Below, piece by piece: positions 60,441 to 64,000 of a DNA stretch of 64,000 nucleotides. The stretch covers positions 2,108,001-2,172,000 of the forward strand of contig CP067379.1 of NCBI GenBank assembly GCA_019565575.1. The letters are read 5' to 3'. The notes under the pieces were generated by a model, which did not search any database, was not told where the DNA came from, and was given only the letters and a program-made list of their open reading frames with translations. The translations under genes and the position numbers were made by a program. Position 1 is the first letter of the stretch. Each line of letters opens with the position of its first letter. The DNA comes from Flavobacterium covae (GTDB taxonomy: Bacteria > Bacteroidota > Bacteroidia > Flavobacteriales > Flavobacteriaceae).

Positions 60441-61530
60441 ACAAGTTTTACAAAGTCACTTCGGAGATTTAGCTGAAGACGTATTCAATAATAGCTATTT
60501 AATTCGCTACATAAATTTAAAAACTAGGTCGGCAAATAAAGGGTCAAAATCAAGGGGGAGTTTTCACCCTCTTGCAGTTTTATATGTTCTTATTGAAGAT
60601 TACATTTCAAAAGGATTCGATACAAATGACAGTTATAAAGATTATGACGGGGCAACTTTCACAGTAATAAAATCGAGAGCTACCGAATTGCCATTTTGTA
60701 AGAAAATTCAAAACCACTCTTTCAACAATAGAGTAAACTCAGAATTTGAGAAGTTTTTTAAGGAAGAAATTGAATTCATTCCGGTTATTAGAAATCTTGA
60801 GACAAAAAAATATTGGATTAATGAGAACTTACTTCGAGTAAAAGAACAGAATATCGCAAAAGCGGTAATTGAGATAATCAACTCTTATTTTGCCGCAAAG
60901 CAAGAAGCTTTTATGGGTTTTATTAAAGCTTGAGAAGAACTTCAAAAGTTTGAAGAAGATAAAACTAAGAACATTGAAGATTTTATTATTGGTTTATTAG
61001 CTCCGAATGTTGATGCAAGACTATTTGAAATCGTGAGCTACTCGATTTTAAAATTCCATTATCACGACCAAAACATTATTTGGGGATTTGATATGGATAA
61101 TTTGACAACTGAATCTTTACAGTTATATAAAACAGGCAGAACAAATGCAAACGATGGTGGAATTGATTTTGTAATGAAGCCATTAGGTAGATTTTTTCAA
61201 GTCACTGAAACAATTGACTTTAAAAAGTATTTCCTTGACATTGACAAAATTCAGAAATACCCGATTTCATTTGTAATCAAATCAGAAGAAAGCACAGAAG
61301 ATTTGCTTCAAAAAATAAGAGACAATGCAAACAAAACTTACTCAATAAAATCTATTGTCGAGAAATATATGAGTTGCATTGAAGAAGTAATCAATATACA
61401 AGTTTTACGTGAGAGATTTAATATCGCAAATCAACAAGGGTATCTAAAACCTATACTTGACGAAATAATTTTACAAAGTAAGGTTGAATTTAATTATGAC
61501 GATTCGGACACAGAAGATGACGAAGAATAG
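60412..61530 (+). CDS. Cassette 12: putative type II restriction endonuclease, in-frame TGA
   Basis: Starts MEHIFTQNIKQVLQSHFGDL inside the methyltransferase gene (29-base overlap). The frame has a TGA at 60931-60933 (GFIKA-stop-EELQKFEEDK), where TGG (Trp) would give FIKAWEELQKF, and the same frame continues to 61530, ~372 residues. A GGIDFVMKPLGRFFQVTE stretch looks like a PD-(D/E)xK nuclease core, although the usual Glu-x-Lys is not clear. The pair is a type II restriction-modification unit; the nuclease is split or the TGA is a sequence error. Confidence 0.65.
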
Positions 61531-61536
61531 AAGAAC

Positions 61537-61638
61537 GGCACATAACAGCACCTACAAGAAATTGGCGGTTCAGTGATTTAATGAACATTTGTGCTTCTGA
61601 AATCGCCAACTTCTTGTAGCTGCAAAACGTTATGCGTC
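61537..61638 (+). repeat. attC-like site 12 (short)
   Basis: R'' GGCACATAAC at 61537-61546, arm CACCTACAAGAAATTGGCG, opposite arm CGCCAACTTCTTGTAGCTG, end AAACGTTATGCG with GTT at 61629. Only ~100 bases and the most regular hairpin. Confidence 0.85.
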
Positions 61639-61661
61639 ACCTCAAAAACCCCGTGTAAAAA

Positions 61662-62552
61662 ATGAGTTCAGAAAAATATTATGTACTTTCAGAGAGCTTT
61701 TGTTTAGATAGTAATCAATGGTCCATTTTAATTGGTGCGATTGGCGTATTATTAACTTTGCTTGGATTTATTATAGCATTCGTTATTTATCAAAAACAAA
61801 GAAATGACAATGCACAAGATGCATTTAATTACTTCCAATCTTCTTTACCAGAACTTAAAAAAGCGATTGAAGGAACTATTGAAAGTCTAAAAACATATGC
61901 GGAAAAGCTCAAAGATGAAAACGATGATTTTGGCAACCCTGTGTTAACGTCTTCATTAAACGATAACTTCCTAAGCCGATTAAACATTACAGATTTAAAT
62001 AGATTCTATACCAAACTTAGAATAAGCAAAATTCAGGATTTTAGAAAATTCTTAATCAATACTAATTTTCTTGGTAGTTATCACAACTATTTCGTTAATG
62101 AAATCGACTATTTTAGAGATAACTATTTAGAGAAAGAAAAAACATATAACAAATGGCAACTCTTAAGATCAAATAAATTTTTCTCATCTATGAGAGACGA
62201 AAATGAACGTTATGAATACAAGGAGTTTTATTCAAAATGGGTAAAAGATTTAAACAGCGACAGAGATGTATTTGAATTTAGTGAGGATGACACCCCAAAA
62301 AGAGTTAAGAACAGAACTTTATTAGTAGACAAACACATAAAACCATTAGCACAAAATATTTTTCCTCATATAGAATTCAGTGAAAAAGCTAATGATATAA
62401 ACTTAATCGCAAATGAAGTATACTCTTCGTATAGCGACATAAAAAATATGAAACAGAAAGTAAGAGAAGTGATAGTAAGTGATATCGCAAAATTTGAAGT
62501 GATTTTGGAAAATTTAAATTCGATTCTTGAAAGTCAAGAGGCGAACGCATAA
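61662..62552 (+). CDS. Cassette 13: second copy of the cassette 1 membrane protein
   Basis: Same 296-residue protein as 46962-47852, exactly 14,700 bases away, without a visible difference. The flanking identity begins at the GTT at 61629 and ends at the GTT at 62673. Far from the Pc-like promoter, so it may be weakly expressed. Confidence 0.8.
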   Translation: MSSEKYYVLSESFCLDSNQWSILIGAIGVLLTLLGFIIAFVIYQKQRNDNAQDAFNYFQSSLPELKKAIEGTIESLKTYAEKLKDENDDFGNPVLTSSLNDNFLSRLNITDLNRFYTKLRISKIQDFRKFLINTNFLGSYHNYFVNEIDYFRDNYLEKEKTYNKWQLLRSNKFFSSMRDENERYEYKEFYSKWVKDLNSDRDVFEFSEDDTPKRVKNRTLLVDKHIKPLAQNIFPHIEFSEKANDINLIANEVYSSYSDIKNMKQKVREVIVSDIAKFEVILENLNSILESQEANA

Positions 62553-62681
62553 CAGCGGTTTCGCGCTATTGCTGGTTTTTCTTGAATTGAACTTATTTCT
62601 TCACAAAAATATTTTATCTTAGCAGAAAGTACGCAATTCGCTGGAATCGCAACAGACGCGAAGCCGCGGAACGTTAGCTGC
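62546..62681 (+). repeat. attC-like site 13
   Basis: Copy of site 1 (R'' CGCATAAC at 62546-62553), ending GGAACGTTAGCTGC with GTT at 62673. Confidence 0.85.
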
Positions 62682-62704
62682 AAGCTTAAAACAGACACGA
62701 CACA

Positions 62705-63961
62705 ATGAGAGAAATATCTAATTTGGACTTAAAAATACAACTGACAAATGAATATTTGCGGACAGGTGGAGTTGAGAAAATTTTTGATGTAAACCTACTT
62801 CAAGACATTATTGATGTAAAGTTTGATAGTAATGGAAAAGCTGACCCTTCTACTGTAACTTCAAGACTTAACGCATTTATGCTTGCATTACTTGCCTCTC
62901 ATTCTATGCCACCACTTATTTCAGACGAACATATTTCAGAATACTCTTCTTTTGTTCAAAAAAGCACTTGCTTTGACCAAATTAAAATAGACACAGTCGA
63001 ACAAGTTGATAAACTTTTTGAAGACTTTAAAAACAATAAAGATTTTCTATTTCGTGGACAAAGAGAAGCTAAATGGAGATTATATAGCAGTCTTCAAAGG
63101 TTTTGGATTTGGGATAAAATGAAGAAATCAGATGCAGACTATTTAGAGTTTTTAAAAAATTTAATAGAAAATGGAAAGAGTAAATATGAAACAGAAATTA
63201 AAAACATTTTAGAAGAAATAAATATCGACTCTACAAATGACATTTCGGTTTTAGGTTATTTACAACACCATAATTGTCCAACACCATTACTCGACTGGAC
63301 TTATTCCTTTGAAACAGCTCTGTTTTTTGGAATTGATGGTTTAGAACAAGCACAAAGTGTTAAAGAAATTGATAATTATTTTAGTCTTTACTATATAAAA
63401 GAAGAAGATTTTAGCAATGGTGGCATGAGAACTTTGCTAAACAATAGCCTTCAAGAAGTTGGCGAAAAATTGAAACTTGGGCTTATTGCACAAATAGCAG
63501 TTGATGAAAAGCAAAGACTTGAAATGGAAAAACACTTTTATGAAAGAAGTTTTTTCGACAAAAATAGAATTAAAGGAGCAGGACTAATTAGCCATATGAC
63601 CAAAATTGAGCATATGTCAAACATTCCAATCAGCTATTTTATTGACAAAGATATAGATACAGGAATTGCATTTTCAATAACAAATAGTGAAAATATAAAA
63701 AAACAGAATGGTGTTTTTACTTGGAATGCTCATTTTTCAAAACCTCTTGAAGTAATTGGTAACGAACAATATATAGAAGCGAAATTAGAAAGCGAACCCA
63801 ATGATTATAGATTTTGTGAGTGTTTCAACATAAATAAAAACCTAACTGACTATATAATTGAAAAATTAAAAGTGTTAGACATTTCTTCTGAAACAATTTA
63901 CCCAGAAAAGGACATTGACGCAAGAGAAATATATAACGAAACTAAAAAAGCCAGCAGCTAA
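62705..63961 (+). CDS. Cassette 14: FRG-domain protein
   Basis: 418 residues from MREISNLDLKIQLTNEYLRT. The FRG domain has FLFRGQREAKWRLYSSLQRF near residue 115 and GYLQHHNCPTPLLDWTYSFE near residue 183. FRG proteins occur in mobile elements and defence islands; no activity is established. The stop overlaps the R'' box. Confidence 0.8.
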   Translation: MREISNLDLKIQLTNEYLRTGGVEKIFDVNLLQDIIDVKFDSNGKADPSTVTSRLNAFMLALLASHSMPPLISDEHISEYSSFVQKSTCFDQIKIDTVEQVDKLFEDFKNNKDFLFRGQREAKWRLYSSLQRFWIWDKMKKSDADYLEFLKNLIENGKSKYETEIKNILEEINIDSTNDISVLGYLQHHNCPTPLLDWTYSFETALFFGIDGLEQAQSVKEIDNYFSLYYIKEEDFSNGGMRTLLNNSLQEVGEKLKLGLIAQIAVDEKQRLEMEKHFYERSFFDKNRIKGAGLISHMTKIEHMSNIPISYFIDKDIDTGIAFSITNSENIKKQNGVFTWNAHFSKPLEVIGNEQYIEAKLESEPNDYRFCECFNINKNLTDYIIEKLKVLDISSETIYPEKDIDAREIYNETKKASS

Positions 63962-64000
63962 CAAGGGTTTTGCAAAAGCTGGGCTTCAGTGCTAATTTGA
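63954..64000 (+). repeat. attC-like site 14, cut by the window end
   Basis: R'' GCAGCTAAC at 63954-63962 (complement of the cassette start GTTAGCTGC), then AAGGGTTTTGCAAAAGCTGGG. The array continues beyond the window. Confidence 0.75.

Larger units (their letters stand above)
46929..64000 (+). mobile_element. Integron-like gene cassette array (at least 14 cassettes, runs past the window end)
   Basis: Cassette boundaries are at GTT triplets at 46929, 47973, 49132, 50129, 50742, 52950, 54041, 54653, 55588, 56616, 58300, 59434, 61629 and 62673. Each cassette begins TTRNNN and ends with the reverse complement of its own start (for example GTTGTAGGTA and TACCTACAAC for cassette 2), then a ~95-145-base imperfect palindrome ending in ACGTT or CCGTT. 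This arrangement is what attC sites of mobile cassettes look like. All cassettes point the same way, with most genes rightward. Confidence 0.85.

Noticed and set aside
60931..60933. TGA as selenocysteine codon in the restriction endonuclease
   Set aside because: No SECIS-like hairpin was recognised after it and nuclease families do not use selenocysteine; Trp-to-stop change or sequence error is simpler.

Overview
ORGANISM AND DATA QUALITY. The window is AT-rich DNA from a member of the Bacteroidota, most likely order Flavobacteriales. The indications are Bacteroidota-type promoters (a TTG element about 19-21 bases upstream of TAnnTTTG), the LpxC-FabZ fusion gene, PorX and a type IX secretion C-terminal domain, a DnaJ with a reduced zinc finger, GIN-domain (DUF2807) proteins and the lpxD-lpxC/fabZ-lpxA-efp-lpxD2-sucD gene order. 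The genus cannot be fixed from this. Many housekeeping genes (dnaJ, efp, lpxC/fabZ, sucD, fadD, porX, pepO and others) are broken by single-base frameshifts. These lie mostly in homopolymers, or at CTTCAG/CTGAAG sites that read CTTCCAG/CTGGAAG. I read them as consensus sequence errors, not real pseudogenes, and I annotate across them.

LAYOUT, 1-41 kb (core chromosome). 0-2 kb holds two HmuY-like secreted proteins. 2.4-7.5 kb is a leftward block of GIN-domain proteins, a PadR/PspC pair, a DUF4440-like protein and a DUF4870 protein. 7.7-16.1 kb holds a DUF4442 protein, a TIGR01777 oxidoreductase, YceI, grpE-dnaJ, an ABC exporter, an NtrC-type regulator and a small DEAD-box-like protein. 16.3-27.4 kb holds Fic, gamma-glutamyltransferase, DUF2007, ABC-F, VWA, MATE and TerC proteins. 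27.8-32.9 kb holds porX, an M13 peptidase and an HD-domain phosphohydrolase. 32.9-38.7 kb is the lipid A/efp/sucD cluster, followed by an IS1182-family element (38.75-40.53 kb) and fadD (41.2-43.0 kb). Small palindromic-ended elements (MITE-like) sharing the IS1182 terminal sequence are scattered through the region.

LAYOUT, 43-64 kb (integron-like system). A tandem array of ten ~158-bp repeats (43.7-45.3 kb) precedes a leftward tyrosine recombinase (45681-46754). This is followed by a divergent region with a 34-bp palindrome, an outward promoter whose -7 box lies 3 bases from the first GTT recombination point, and then at least 14 gene cassettes running rightward past the window end. Each cassette starts with TTRNNN and ends with its own reverse complement NNNYAAC, followed by a large imperfect palindrome ending in ACGTT or CCGTT, as in integron attC sites. 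Cassette 1 is repeated without a visible difference as cassette 13, and gene-less cassette 4 is repeated as cassette 7. Cargo includes membrane proteins, a ClpB-like AAA+ ATPase, two Panacea-domain toxin-antitoxin-like modules, a YhdJ-like methyltransferase with a restriction endonuclease, an FRG-domain protein, a GyrI-like effector-binding protein and several small unknown genes, i.e. a stability/defence-type load. The recombinase lacks the extra segment that defines classical IntI, so this appears to be an integron-like system driven by a Xer-like integrase. It is the most interesting part of the window.
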